Below are positions 48,793 to 59,013 of a DNA stretch of 59,215 bases, piece by piece. Made by a program: the position numbers and the translations under genes. The notes under the pieces were generated by a model. The model had not been told where the DNA came from, did no database searches, and worked only from the letters and a program-made list of their open reading frames with translations. The DNA comes from an uncultured Selenomonadales bacterium (GTDB lineage Bacteria; Bacillota; Negativicutes; Selenomonadales; Selenomonadaceae): positions 1 through 59,215 of the forward strand of contig CAMJQS010000002.1 in the NCBI GenBank assembly GCA_946408105.1. The letters are read 5' to 3'. The first letter of the stretch is position 1, and every line of letters starts with the position of its first letter.

Positions 48793-49140
48793 ATGAGTTT
48801 CTGGAAAAATATTTTTGGCGGCTCTTCCGAGGACGCCGAACCCGTCGCGCCCGTCAATCTTGAAAACGCCGTGCGCAAAGCCGGCCGCGCAGAAGGTCGC
48901 GTGCAAGGCGTCGGCTTCAGATTTTTTGTTCAAAGCAACGCAAAGACGATGGGCATAACCGGCTGGGTCAAGAACATGAGCGACGGCTCCGTTACAATGG
49001 AACTGCAAGGCGAGGCTCCGACTGTCGAACGCCTTATCGCAAAAATTAAACGCGGCAACGATTGGATTAAAGTCACCAACTTTGAAATTTCCGATTTGCC
49101 CGTCGTGAAAGGAGAAGATAAATTTGCAATCAGATACTAA
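48793..49140 (+). CDS. Acylphosphatase with N-terminal extension
   Basis: GRVQGVGFRFFVQSNAKTMGITGWVKNMSDGSVTMELQG. Confidence 0.93.
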   Translation: MSFWKNIFGGSSEDAEPVAPVNLENAVRKAGRAEGRVQGVGFRFFVQSNAKTMGITGWVKNMSDGSVTMELQGEAPTVERLIAKIKRGNDWIKVTNFEISDLPVVKGEDKFAIRY

Positions 49141-49600
49141 CGGCGTGAACGTCAAGCGAATTTTGGTTTTGCACGGCCCGAACTTAAATTTGCTCGGCAC
49201 ACGCGAGCCCGAAATTTACGGGTGGACGACGCTAAACGACATAAACGAACTTTTGCGGGCGCGGGCGAAGGAAGCGGGCGTCGATACGATAGATTTTTTG
49301 CAGTCGAACTTTGAGGGCGAACTCGTCGAGGCGATTCAAAAAGCGCGCGGGCGTTACGATTTTATTTTGCTCAACGCGGGCGCGTTCACTCACTACAGCA
49401 TTGCTCTGCGCGACGCAATTTCCGCCGTGCCCGTGCCCGTCATTGAAGTTCATCTGTCGAACGTTCACCGCCGCGAAGAGTTCCGCCGCACGTCGGTTAT
49501 CGCGCCGGTCGTCATGGGGCAAATCTGCGGCTTCGGCGTCGACAGCTACATTGCCGCGCTCGACGTTGCCATCCGCAAAATTCGGAAGGACACCAAATGA
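49124..49600 (+). CDS. aroQ: Type II 3-dehydroquinate dehydratase
   Basis: ILVLHGPNLNLLGTREPEIYGWTTL; EVHLSNVHRREEFRRTSVIAPVVMGQICGFG; TTG start after aaaggag. Confidence 0.96.
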   Translation: MQSDTNGVNVKRILVLHGPNLNLLGTREPEIYGWTTLNDINELLRARAKEAGVDTIDFLQSNFEGELVEAIQKARGRYDFILLNAGAFTHYSIALRDAISAVPVPVIEVHLSNVHRREEFRRTSVIAPVVMGQICGFGVDSYIAALDVAIRKIRKDTK

Positions 49601-50661
49601 ACAGGCGACTGATTAATCTTTTGGAAAAAATTTCCGCCGAGGAAGTCGACGCAATTTTAATCACAAAAATTCCGAACGTCACTTACTTCAGCGGTTTTCG
49701 CGGCGACAGTTCCGCGCTGTTCATCGGGAAAAATTTTCGCAAGCTCATCACCGACGGACGATACCTTGAGCAGGCCGTAACGGAAGCAAAAAATTTTACG
49801 CTCGTCGAACAAACCGAAGGACTTTATAAAAAAATCGTCGAGGAAATAAAAATTTCGGGCTGCAAAAAAATCGGCGTCGAAGGTCTCGTCATGACGGTTG
49901 CCGAACACAGCTACCTGAAGAAGGAACTTGCCGATGTCGAATTTAAATCCGTCGTGCTTGATGATTTGCGGCAAGTCAAAGACGCGGCGGAGATTGAAAA
50001 CGTTCGCAGGGCGTGCAAGATTGCCGACGACGCTTTTAAAAAAATTTTGTCCGTCATCAAGCCCGGCGTCCGCGAGTTTGAAGTTGCGGCGGAGCTGGAA
50101 TATTTTATGCGGCGGCTCGGCTCGGAGGCGGCGGCCTTCACGACGATTGTTGCTTCGGGTTGGCGCGGCAGTCTTCCTCACGGTACGGCGTCCGACAAAA
50201 AAATTTCTGCGGGCGAACTCGTGACGCTGGACTTCGGCGCGATTTACAACGGCTACTGCTCGGACATCACGCGGACGGTTTGTGTCGGCAAAGCTTCGGA
50301 CGACCAAAAAAAAATTTACAATCTTGTCCTCGACGCGCAACTTTACGGCCTGGAAATTATCACGGCGGGCAAGAGCGGCAAGGAAATCGATTCGGCCGTT
50401 CGCGACAGATTGACGGCGGCGGGCTACGGAAGATTTTTCGTCCACGGCTTGGGTCACGGCGTCGGCCTGGAAATTCACGAGGAGCCGCGCTTGAGCAAAC
50501 TAAGCAAGTGCGAAAAACTTTTGCCCAATATGATTGTCACCGACGAGCCCGGACTTTATCTCGGAAATTTCGGCGGCGTTAGGATTGAAGACACGGTTTT
50601 GGTCACGGGCGGCAAGGCTCAACCTTTGACGCTCTCGCCAAAAAATTTGATTGAACTATAA
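49597..50661 (+). CDS. M24 family Xaa-Pro aminopeptidase
   Basis: [60 protein letters not shown]. Confidence 0.95.
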   Translation: MNRRLINLLEKISAEEVDAILITKIPNVTYFSGFRGDSSALFIGKNFRKLITDGRYLEQAVTEAKNFTLVEQTEGLYKKIVEEIKISGCKKIGVEGLVMTVAEHSYLKKELADVEFKSVVLDDLRQVKDAAEIENVRRACKIADDAFKKILSVIKPGVREFEVAAELEYFMRRLGSEAAAFTTIVASGWRGSLPHGTASDKKISAGELVTLDFGAIYNGYCSDITRTVCVGKASDDQKKIYNLVLDAQLYGLEIITAGKSGKEIDSAVRDRLTAAGYGRFFVHGLGHGVGLEIHEEPRLSKLSKCEKLLPNMIVTDEPGLYLGNFGGVRIEDTVLVTGGKAQPLTLSPKNLIEL

Positions 50662-50681
50662 AAATTTTTGGAGGTTACAAA

Positions 50682-51239
50682 ATGATTTCAAGTACAGATT
50701 TTCGGACAGGCTTAACGATTGAGATTGACGGCATGGCGTGGCAGGTCGTCGAATTCCAGCACGTCAAACCCGGCAAAGGCGCGGCGTTCGTCCGCACGAA
50801 AATTAAAAACGTGGAGACGGGCGCGGTCGTCGAACGCACCTTCAACCCCAACGAAAAAATGCCGCCCGCCCGCCTCGACACCAGCCGCATGCAGTTCCTC
50901 TACGAATCCGACGGCCAATACACTTTCATGGACGTTGAGACTTACGAGCAAATCGAACTCAACAAAGAGCAACTCGGCAACGCGCTCAACTTCCTCATGG
51001 AAAACATGGAAGTCAACCTGCAGACTTTCAAAGGGCGCATTATCGGCGTCAATCTTCCCAACAGCGTCGAGCTCAAAGTCACCGAATGCGAGCCCGCCGT
51101 CAAAGGCAACACCGCCACCGGCGCGACCAAAAACGCCACGCTTGAGACGGGCTACGTCGTTCGTGTGCCGCTGTTCATAAACGAAGGCGACGTCTTGAGA
51201 GTCGACACGCGCACGGGCAACTACATCGAACGCGCTTGA
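50682..51239 (+). CDS. efp: Elongation factor P
   Basis: [43 protein letters not shown]. Confidence 0.97.
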   Translation: MISSTDFRTGLTIEIDGMAWQVVEFQHVKPGKGAAFVRTKIKNVETGAVVERTFNPNEKMPPARLDTSRMQFLYESDGQYTFMDVETYEQIELNKEQLGNALNFLMENMEVNLQTFKGRIIGVNLPNSVELKVTECEPAVKGNTATGATKNATLETGYVVRVPLFINEGDVLRVDTRTGNYIERA

Positions 51240-51241
51240 TT

Positions 51242-51290
51242 AACGGTTAGTGATTAGTGGTTAGAAAATTTTTAATCACTAATCACTATT
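51242..51290. repeat. Heptad-phased intergenic inverted repeat, element C (shorter)
   Basis: ggttagtgattagtggttag-aaaattttt-aatcactaatcactatt; 7-nt period in both arms. Confidence 0.8.
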
Positions 51291-51308
51291 TTTCGCGGAG
51301 GATTTTTT

Positions 51309-51614
51309 ATGCAGGAAAAAATTTTTTTCGCGGGCGCGTATCTTCTCGTCGTCAACGTCGTGACGTTCGCGCTGTTCGCCTGGGACAAATATTGCGCGAC
51401 GCACGACAAATGGCGCGTTAGAGAGAGCACGCTTTTGTTTTGGGCGGCAATCGGCGGAGCACTCGGCGCGGGCGCGGCCATGGAAATTTGTCATCACAAA
51501 ACTTTGCACTTGAAATTTAAATTCGGCGTCCCGTTTCTTTTGTTCGTGCAAATAATTTTAATCGGCGTCCTGCTTTTCAATTCCGGCAACATCATCGAAA
51601 AACTTTTGAGGTGA
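51309..51614 (+). CDS. DUF1294-like small membrane protein
   Basis: NVVTFALFAWDKYCATHDKWRVRESTLLFWAAIGGALGAGAAMEICHHKTLHLKFKFGVPFL. Confidence 0.85.
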   Translation: MQEKIFFAGAYLLVVNVVTFALFAWDKYCATHDKWRVRESTLLFWAAIGGALGAGAAMEICHHKTLHLKFKFGVPFLLFVQIILIGVLLFNSGNIIEKLLR

Positions 51615-51618
51615 GAGC

Positions 51619-52947
51619 GTGAAAAAAAATTTGGTAATGGGTTCGGCAAGCGGCTACGATTGGGATACTTTGGAGCCGTTCATTACTTCGTTCGTCATGA
51701 ATGTTAAAAATGCCGAGCTTGTGCTTTTCCTTAAAGACGTTTCGGATTTTACTATCGACCGCTTGAAACGTTGCGGGAAAGATGCATTGAAAATCGAGCC
51801 GTTTGAGCACAGAGAACTTAAAAATATTGGCATTGACCGTTTCAAAAATTTCAAAAGATATATCGACTTGCACGGCGACGAGTACGAACAAATTTTTATC
51901 ACCGACACCCGCGACGTGATTTTTCAAAAGGACATCTTCGAGTGTTTTAAAGACTGCAAAAATTTTCTCGGATATTCGACGGAAGCAGACGACATTCGCG
52001 GGAGCAAAACGGGTAATCGATTAAATTACAACTGGATTGCGGACAGTTTCGGCAAAGAAGAAGCAGATAACCTTCTGGACAAAAAAATCGTTTGCGCCGG
52101 CGGAGCTGTCATTGGAACGCCGCGCGAAGTAAAAATCTTCCTGGAAATATTTTTGTCGAAAAATTTTTCGAGTGAAAAATTTGCTTTTGACCAAGCCGCG
52201 TTCAATTATCTTGTGTGGAATAATCTTTTGCCGATTGAAAATCTTATAGAAAATGACATAGAGAGCGGCGAAATTTTTTCGATGGCAACCTTCGTCTTTT
52301 TGTATCCGATAAATATTCGAGGCGGAAAAATTTTGCGCGGCGACGGCGGCATTCCTGCCGTTGTTCATCAATACGACCGACATCAGGAATTGGTTAAAAT
52401 TGTCGACGGAATTTATCGCGCCAAAGATTTTCAAGTTGAGGAACACTTTACCGACACGCAAAGTGCGATTGAACAGGTGATATCCCTTTTGCGAGTGAAT
52501 AAAACGGGCGCGGCCACTCGTCTTTTCCTGAGAAATTTTTTGGGCAAAACGGACTTCAACAGCTACAAAGGAATTCTTATAAAACTTTGGGATATTTCTT
52601 CAAAGAAGCCGCTTTCTCAAACGCTCGAACTTTTGGAGCTGGCTGTTCAAGATGCTTTAAAATCTGTTCATGTTCTTTCAAATATAGATTTGTCTGCAAT
52701 TTACTCAATCTTGAAACGCGCCGAACAAAACGGACGCCCTATCGACGCCGATTTTAAAATTTATTTTGCGAATTTTCTTTTGATAATCGCCGAACAATGT
52801 CTCAAGTCAAATCAGCCGGACAGATATTTTGAATTTATAAATTTGTTTAAAGGACTCGGCGTGCCGCTCGACGAAAAATTTTATCGGTTGGAAGCAGAGG
52901 CAAACAGAATTTTGAATCGGAGGAAACTTTTTGAGCAAGAAAATTAA
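51619..52947 (+). CDS. Glycosyltransferase-like protein, copy 1
   Basis: GTG start; GT-A-like FITDTRDVIFQKD; 442 aa; paralog of 53435-54763. Confidence 0.7.
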   Translation: MKKNLVMGSASGYDWDTLEPFITSFVMNVKNAELVLFLKDVSDFTIDRLKRCGKDALKIEPFEHRELKNIGIDRFKNFKRYIDLHGDEYEQIFITDTRDVIFQKDIFECFKDCKNFLGYSTEADDIRGSKTGNRLNYNWIADSFGKEEADNLLDKKIVCAGGAVIGTPREVKIFLEIFLSKNFSSEKFAFDQAAFNYLVWNNLLPIENLIENDIESGEIFSMATFVFLYPINIRGGKILRGDGGIPAVVHQYDRHQELVKIVDGIYRAKDFQVEEHFTDTQSAIEQVISLLRVNKTGAATRLFLRNFLGKTDFNSYKGILIKLWDISSKKPLSQTLELLELAVQDALKSVHVLSNIDLSAIYSILKRAEQNGRPIDADFKIYFANFLLIIAEQCLKSNQPDRYFEFINLFKGLGVPLDEKFYRLEAEANRILNRRKLFEQEN

Positions 52948-53413
52948 AAAGACAAACGCCGCCCGAATCCTCGACGGGCTGAACATTTCTTACGAGATAA
53001 AAACTTACGCGGTCGACGAAAACGATTTGTCCGCCGTGCACGTGGCGCAAATGAGCGGACTCGACATCAAAACGATTTTCAAAACGCTGGTGGCGCGCGG
53101 CGACAAGTCGGGCGTGATTATGGCGGTCATCGGCGGCGGCGACGAACTGGACTTGAAAGCGTTGGCAAAGGCAAGCGGAAATAAATCCGTCGAGATGATT
53201 GCGTTGAAAGAACTTTTGCCGTTGACGGGCTACGTGCGCGGAGGTTGCTCGCCACTTGGCGCGAAGAAAAATTATCCCGTGTATTTGGACGCGCGCGCCT
53301 TGACGTTGGAAAAAATTTCGATAAGCGCGGGGCAACGAGGAATGCAAATTATTTTGTCGCCGAAAGATTTGGTAACGGCCGTGAACGCGACGGTTGCCGA
53401 ACTCGTACAATAA
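52931..53413 (+). CDS. ybaK: Cys-tRNA(Pro) deacylase (YbaK/EbsC)
   Basis: KTNAARILDGLNISYEIKTY; RGGCSPLGAKKNYPVYLD; TTG start, 17-nt overlap with previous gene. Confidence 0.93.
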   Translation: MSKKIKKTNAARILDGLNISYEIKTYAVDENDLSAVHVAQMSGLDIKTIFKTLVARGDKSGVIMAVIGGGDELDLKALAKASGNKSVEMIALKELLPLTGYVRGGCSPLGAKKNYPVYLDARALTLEKISISAGQRGMQIILSPKDLVTAVNATVAELVQ

Positions 53414-53434
53414 TTTTAATGATGAGGTGAGAGC

Positions 53435-54763
53435 GTGAAAAAAAATTTGGTAATGGGTACGGCAGGCGGCTTCGATTGGGATACTTTGGAGCCGTTCGTT
53501 ACCTCGTTCGTAATGAATGTCAAAAGTGCCGAGCTTGTGCTTTTCCTTAAAGACATTTCGGATTTTACGCTTGACCGCTTGAAACGTTGCGGGAAAGGTG
53601 CATTAAAAATCGAGCCGTTTGAGTACAGGGAAATTAAAAATATTGGTATTGACCGTTTTAAAAATTTCAAAAGATACGTCGACTTGCACGGCGACGATTA
53701 CGAACAAATTTTCATAACCGACACCCGCGACGTAATTTTTCAAAAGGACATCTTCGAATCTTTCAAAGACTGCAAAAATTTTCTCGGATATTCGACGGAA
53801 GCAGACGACATTCGCGGGAGCAAAACGGGTAATCGATTAAATTACAACTGGATTGCGGACAGTTTCGGCAAAGAAGAAGCAGATAACCTTCTGGACAAAA
53901 AAATCGTTTGCGCCGGCGGAGCTGTCATTGGAACGCCGCGCGAAGTAAAAATCTTCCTGGAAATATTTTTGTCGAAAAATTTTTCGAGTGAAAAATTTGC
54001 TTTTGACCAAGCCGCGTTCAATTATCTTGTGTGGAATAATCTTTTGCCGATTGAAAATCTTATAGAAAATGACATAGAGAGCGGCGAAATTTTTTCGATG
54101 GCAACCTTCGTCTTTTTGTATCCGATAAATATTCGAGGCGGAAAAATTTTGCGCGGCGACGGCGGCATTCCTGCCGTTGTTCATCAATACGACCGACATC
54201 AGGAATTGGTTAAAATTGTCGACGGAATTTATCGCGCCAAAGATTTTCAAGTTGATGAACGGTTTATTGACGAACGCAGCGCGATTGAACAAACGCTTCC
54301 TCTTTTGCGAGCGAACAAAACGGATGCGGCCACTCGTCTTTTCATTAAAAATTTTTTGGGCAAAACGGACTTCAGCGGCTACGGCAGAATTCTTATAAAA
54401 CTTTGGGATATTTCTTCAAGGAAGCCGCTTTCCCAAACGCTTGAACTTTTGGAGATGGCTGTTCAAGATGCTTTAAAATCTGTTCATGTTCTTTCAAATA
54501 CAGACTTGCTCGCAATTTACTCAATCTTGAAACGTGCCGAACAAAACGGACGAACCGTCGACGCCGACTTTAAAATTTACTTCGCGAATTTTCTTTTGAT
54601 AATGGCCGAACAATGTCTTAAGTCAAAACTGGCGAACGTATATTTTGAGTTTATAAATTTGTTTAAAGGACTCGGCGTGCCGCCCGACGAAAAATTTTAT
54701 CGGTTGGAAGCGGAGGCGAATAAAATTTTCGGCAGGAACGGACGAGGCATTGGCGGCTTGTAA
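53435..54763 (+). CDS. Glycosyltransferase-like protein, copy 2
   Basis: GTG start; central ~158 aa identical to copy 1. Confidence 0.7.
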   Translation: MKKNLVMGTAGGFDWDTLEPFVTSFVMNVKSAELVLFLKDISDFTLDRLKRCGKGALKIEPFEYREIKNIGIDRFKNFKRYVDLHGDDYEQIFITDTRDVIFQKDIFESFKDCKNFLGYSTEADDIRGSKTGNRLNYNWIADSFGKEEADNLLDKKIVCAGGAVIGTPREVKIFLEIFLSKNFSSEKFAFDQAAFNYLVWNNLLPIENLIENDIESGEIFSMATFVFLYPINIRGGKILRGDGGIPAVVHQYDRHQELVKIVDGIYRAKDFQVDERFIDERSAIEQTLPLLRANKTDAATRLFIKNFLGKTDFSGYGRILIKLWDISSRKPLSQTLELLEMAVQDALKSVHVLSNTDLLAIYSILKRAEQNGRTVDADFKIYFANFLLIMAEQCLKSKLANVYFEFINLFKGLGVPPDEKFYRLEAEANKIFGRNGRGIGGL

Positions 54764-54808
54764 GCGGGCTTTGAAACTTAATTGAATTTGCTTTGAGCAG
54801 GTGATTCG

Positions 54809-55840
54809 TTGGATTTAAAAATTTTGGCGGCGCGGCTGAAAAAATTTTTCCGCGAAGACTCGGACGAAATTATCGGCGCGTATTTCGACGGAGAAAAAAT
54901 TTTCGTCGTGCGCCTGACGGAAAATTTTGAGGCGGCTGAAGTTTTTGCGGACGGCGCGGAGCCCGAAAAGTTCGCGGAAAAAATTTCGCTCGTGTGCACT
55001 CAAAAAAACTGGAAAGCTTCGGCGGTCGGCTTTTGTCTTCGCGAGGACGACGCCGTAACTTATCAATCCGAAATCTCGAACTTGCCCGAAAAAGAAATTC
55101 CCGCGTTCGTGAAAAGTTGGGCGATTGCTCAAACGGGAAAGGACGCGGCGTTTTCTTTTGCGCGGGTCGGAGAAGAACTTTGGATGGAAACTTTGCCGCG
55201 CACGCGGCTCGAAGAATTTTGCGCGGCATTCAAAAAATTTAATTTGAATTTGCGCGCGCTGTCGGTCATGCCGCCCGCCTTGCTGACGAAGGGCACGCCG
55301 TTCGACAAAACAAAATTCATCACGGAGGTCGTCCGCGAAAAAAAATCGCCGAACTTTTTATCGGGCGGCGGCGTGTGGAATTGGAAAAAAATTTCGTTGG
55401 CGGCGGCGGCAATTTTTTTAATCGGGCAAATTATTTTTTCGGCAAAAATTTTTTTCGACTACCGCGCGGCTCAAAACGAACTGAACGCGGCGAAAATTTC
55501 TGTCGAAGAGTTGAGCGCGGAGCTTGCCTTGAAAAAAAATCTCGACGCCGACATCGACGAGCTGCACAAGCTTAACGCACTCGCCGCGCAAATCGACTCG
55601 GAAATAAATTTTAATCTGCTTATCAATCTCGGACAAATTGCGGGCGACGACGTTCGCCTGACGAAAATCCGCGCCGAAAAAAATTTTTTGGAGCTGGAAG
55701 GCTTGGCGGAAAAACCCGACGCCGTGAAAAATTATCTTGCCCGCGTGAAAAGTTCTGTTGTACAATCTGCGCGACTTGAAAATTCTTCGGAGCGCGACGA
55801 CGGAGAAATTGTTTTCGCGATTCGCGCCGACTTTAAATGA
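54809..55840 (+). CDS. PilM/PilN-like fimbrial-assembly-type membrane protein
   Basis: N-terminal PilM-like segment, TM (ISLAAAAIFLIGQIIFSAKIFFDYRAAQNEL) then coiled coil and PilN-like C-terminus; no other pilus genes in the window. Confidence 0.5.
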   Translation: MDLKILAARLKKFFREDSDEIIGAYFDGEKIFVVRLTENFEAAEVFADGAEPEKFAEKISLVCTQKNWKASAVGFCLREDDAVTYQSEISNLPEKEIPAFVKSWAIAQTGKDAAFSFARVGEELWMETLPRTRLEEFCAAFKKFNLNLRALSVMPPALLTKGTPFDKTKFITEVVREKKSPNFLSGGGVWNWKKISLAAAAIFLIGQIIFSAKIFFDYRAAQNELNAAKISVEELSAELALKKNLDADIDELHKLNALAAQIDSEINFNLLINLGQIAGDDVRLTKIRAEKNFLELEGLAEKPDAVKNYLARVKSSVVQSARLENSSERDDGEIVFAIRADFK

Positions 55841-55855
55841 CTTCGGGGCGCAGAG

Positions 55856-58800
55856 GTGACCAAAATGGAAACGGAACAAAAAAATATCATGAAGGAAATC
55901 ATCATCGGCGCGCTGGTCGTCGCGGTGATTCTTATCGTCGGAACTTTTTGGATGGGCAGAAGCGTGAGCAAAGACAATGAGGACGCCGTACGCACGGTGA
56001 GCCTTTTGTATTTGGACGAGCTGGCCGGCCGCCGCGAACAGGTTGTCGCCGGCAAGTTGAGCGATTACATAAACGACATGGATATTGCCATGGGGCTCAT
56101 GACGAAAGACGACTTGAGCAGCGTGGAAAAGTTGCAAGCCTATCAAGCGCGAATGAAACAACTTTACGGCCTGGAAAAATTTGCCTTCGTCGACGCGGAC
56201 GGATTGATTTACACTTCGCGCGGCACACGCAACGACATCGGCGTTTATAATTTCGATTACAAAAATCTTGTCGAGACGGAAATTTCAATTAAGAACGTTC
56301 AAGGCAACATAAGAAAAATTGTCATTGCCATGCCCGCCGACAATCTTCCGTTCATGGGAAAAACGCTCGTGGCGTGTTTCGTGGAGATTGACATTAACCG
56401 AATGTTGGAGGCCATATCCTTGCAGACGACCGGCAACAACACGACCTTTTGCAATCTTTACACGAACGACGGCTCGGCTTTGACGGGAATTGTTTTGGGC
56501 GGACGTTCGGGCGAAAAAAATTTATTTTCGGCAATGGAGCGTGCGAAGTTTGAACAAGGTTATTCGATTGACAAAATGAAACGCGACTTTGCGAACGGGA
56601 TAAAAGGTTTCGCAGCCTTCAACTACAACGGCGTGCAGGAGACAATGTATTACGTTCCCGTCAAAGGCACCGACTGGATTTTGACTTATCTGATTCGCGA
56701 AAGCATCATCAGCGAACAAATCAGTTCCATTACCGACGGAATTATAACCCGCAGTTTGATTCATTCAATCGCGACGGCTCTCGTCTTGGTTGCGATGTTC
56801 GTCCTCGTAATTTTTCAGTTGCGCAAGACCGCGAAGGCTCAACTGGAAAAAGAAACCGCCGACGCCGAAGCCCGCGTTAAGCAGCAGGAACTGGAAGAAC
56901 AGCTCGCCCTGCAGGAAGAACTTCTTGCGCAGGAACAGGAGAAGGCTCAACAGGACAACATGATACGCGCCTTGTCGAGCGATTATCGCAGCGTGTACTA
57001 CGTAAACCTTGCCGACGATTCGGGCATTTGCTACAGAGGCGACACGAAATTGGAAAACGCGCTTGCCGAGGGCGAAGGCTTCAAGTTCAGCAGAAGATTT
57101 ACCGAGTACGCAAATCTTTACGTCACGGCAGAATATCGCAAAGACTTTTTGGAATTCATCAAGCCCGAAAAAATTCGCGACGCCTTGGAAAAAAATTCCG
57201 TCATAAATTATCGCTACCTTGCCAACAGAAACGGGCACGAATCTTACGAGATGATTCGCATTGCAAGCGTCGGCATTGCTGACGACGGCACCAGAATTTC
57301 CAATCACGTCGTGGGCGTCGGCTTCACGGATATTGATTCGGAAATGCGCGACGCCATGACAAAGAGCCAGGCTTTAAGCGACGCGCTCAAGGCGGCCGAA
57401 GAGGCAAGCAAGGCCAAGACCGCGTTCCTTTCCAGCATGAGCCACGAGATTCGCACGCCCATGAACGCGATTATCGGTTTGGACAATCTTGCGCTGCACG
57501 AGCCGGGCATTTCTGCCACGACCAGAAGTTACCTTGAAAAAATCGGAACCTCCGCTCAACATCTTTTGAGTTTGATTAACGACATCTTGGACATGAGCCG
57601 AATCGAAAGCGGGCGCATGACCGTACGCAACGAAGAATTTTCTTTCCCGAAATTGATTGAGCAGATTAATACAATCTTCAGCGGGCAGAGCAAAGAAAAA
57701 AATTTGGAATACAACTGCCACATAAACGGGCACCTCGGCGAATATTATATCGGCGACAGCGTAAAGTTGCGGCAAGTGCTGATTAACATTTTGGGCAACG
57801 CCGTCAAGTTCACGCCCGAAGGCGGCAAGGTCGATTTAATCGTCGAGAAGACCGCCGACTTTGACAAAAAATCCGCGATTAAATTCACGATAAAAGACAC
57901 GGGCATCGGCATGAGCAAAGATTATCTGCCGAAAATTTTTGACACGTTCAGCCAAGAAGATTCGACCGCCACGAACAAATACGGCAGCTCCGGTTTGGGC
58001 ATGGCGATAACAAAAAGTATTGTCGAGATGATGAACGGCAAAATCGAAGTGGAAAGCGAGAAGGGCAAGGGCACGACCTTTACCGTGACCGTAACTTTGA
58101 TGAACTCCGACAAAAATATTTCCGAGAGTGGCGACGTGGAAATTAAGCCGCATGAAATGAACGTGCTGATTATCGATGACGACCCGATTGCTTGCGACCA
58201 CGCAAAGTTGGTTTTGGAAAAGTCGGGCATCGCCGCTGAAACCGTGATGAGCGGCAAGGAAGCCGTCGAGCGCGTTAAACTCCGTCACGCGCGCCGCGAG
58301 CCGTACAATTTAATCATCGTCGATTGGCAAATGCCCGAAATGGACGGCCTGGAAGTCACGCGGAAAATTCGAGAAATTATCGGCAACGAGACGGCGATTA
58401 TAATTTTGACGGCGTACAACTGGGACGACGTGATAGAAGAGGCTTTGGCGGCCGGCGTGGACAGTTTCATCGCCAAACCGCTTTTCTCCGGCGCATTGAT
58501 TGAAGAATTTAAAAACGCGCTCCGAAGAAAAAATCTTACCGTCGCCGAAACCAAGACGAAAGCCGAGCTCAAAGGCAAAAGAATTCTTTTGGCGGAAGAC
58601 ATGCCCGTCAACGCGGAAATTATGATGATGGTTTTGCAAATGCGCGAGATAGAAGCCGACCTTGCCGAGAACGGAAAAATCGCCGTGGAAAAATTCCAAG
58701 CTTCGCCCGAAAATTATTACGACGCAATTTTAATGGATATGCGTATGCCCGAAATGGACGGCCTGGAGGCGACGCAAAAAATCCGCGCGCTCAATCGTCC

Positions 58801-58954
58801 CGACGCGAAAAAAATTCCGATAATCGCGCTCACTGCCAACGCCTTTGATGAGGACGTTCAACGGTCTTTGCAGGCGGGATTGAACGCGCACTTGAGCAAA
58901 CCCGTCGAGCCCGATGTTTTGTTCGAGACGCTGGAAAACATGATTAAAGATTAA
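55856..58954 (+). CDS. Membrane hybrid sensor histidine kinase with two receiver domains
   Basis: Two TM segments around a periplasmic sensor; HisKA SSMSHEIRTPMNAIIG; HATPase GNAVKFTPEGG, DTGIGM, GSSGLGMAI; REC VLIIDDDPIA...IVDWQMPEMDG and ILLAEDMPVN...LMDMRMPEMDG. Confidence 0.95.
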   Translation: MTKMETEQKNIMKEIIIGALVVAVILIVGTFWMGRSVSKDNEDAVRTVSLLYLDELAGRREQVVAGKLSDYINDMDIAMGLMTKDDLSSVEKLQAYQARMKQLYGLEKFAFVDADGLIYTSRGTRNDIGVYNFDYKNLVETEISIKNVQGNIRKIVIAMPADNLPFMGKTLVACFVEIDINRMLEAISLQTTGNNTTFCNLYTNDGSALTGIVLGGRSGEKNLFSAMERAKFEQGYSIDKMKRDFANGIKGFAAFNYNGVQETMYYVPVKGTDWILTYLIRESIISEQISSITDGIITRSLIHSIATALVLVAMFVLVIFQLRKTAKAQLEKETADAEARVKQQELEEQLALQEELLAQEQEKAQQDNMIRALSSDYRSVYYVNLADDSGICYRGDTKLENALAEGEGFKFSRRFTEYANLYVTAEYRKDFLEFIKPEKIRDALEKNSVINYRYLANRNGHESYEMIRIASVGIADDGTRISNHVVGVGFTDIDSEMRDAMTKSQALSDALKAAEEASKAKTAFLSSMSHEIRTPMNAIIGLDNLALHEPGISATTRSYLEKIGTSAQHLLSLINDILDMSRIESGRMTVRNEEFSFPKLIEQINTIFSGQSKEKNLEYNCHINGHLGEYYIGDSVKLRQVLINILGNAVKFTPEGGKVDLIVEKTADFDKKSAIKFTIKDTGIGMSKDYLPKIFDTFSQEDSTATNKYGSSGLGMAITKSIVEMMNGKIEVESEKGKGTTFTVTVTLMNSDKNISESGDVEIKPHEMNVLIIDDDPIACDHAKLVLEKSGIAAETVMSGKEAVERVKLRHARREPYNLIIVDWQMPEMDGLEVTRKIREIIGNETAIIILTAYNWDDVIEEALAAGVDSFIAKPLFSGALIEEFKNALRRKNLTVAETKTKAELKGKRILLAEDMPVNAEIMMMVLQMREIEADLAENGKIAVEKFQASPENYYDAILMDMRMPEMDGLEATQKIRALNRPDAKKIPIIALTANAFDEDVQRSLQAGLNAHLSKPVEPDVLFETLENMIKD

Positions 58955-58958
58955 TTTG

Positions 58959-58987
58959 TTGCACGAAGCAAAGAAAAGTTGTATACT
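58959..58987 (+). promoter_or_regulatory. Putative promoter of dapF
   Basis: TTGCAC, 17-nt spacer, TATACT. Confidence 0.6.
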
Positions 58988-59013
58988 TCGCGAATCAAAG
59001 GAGGCTGATTGCT

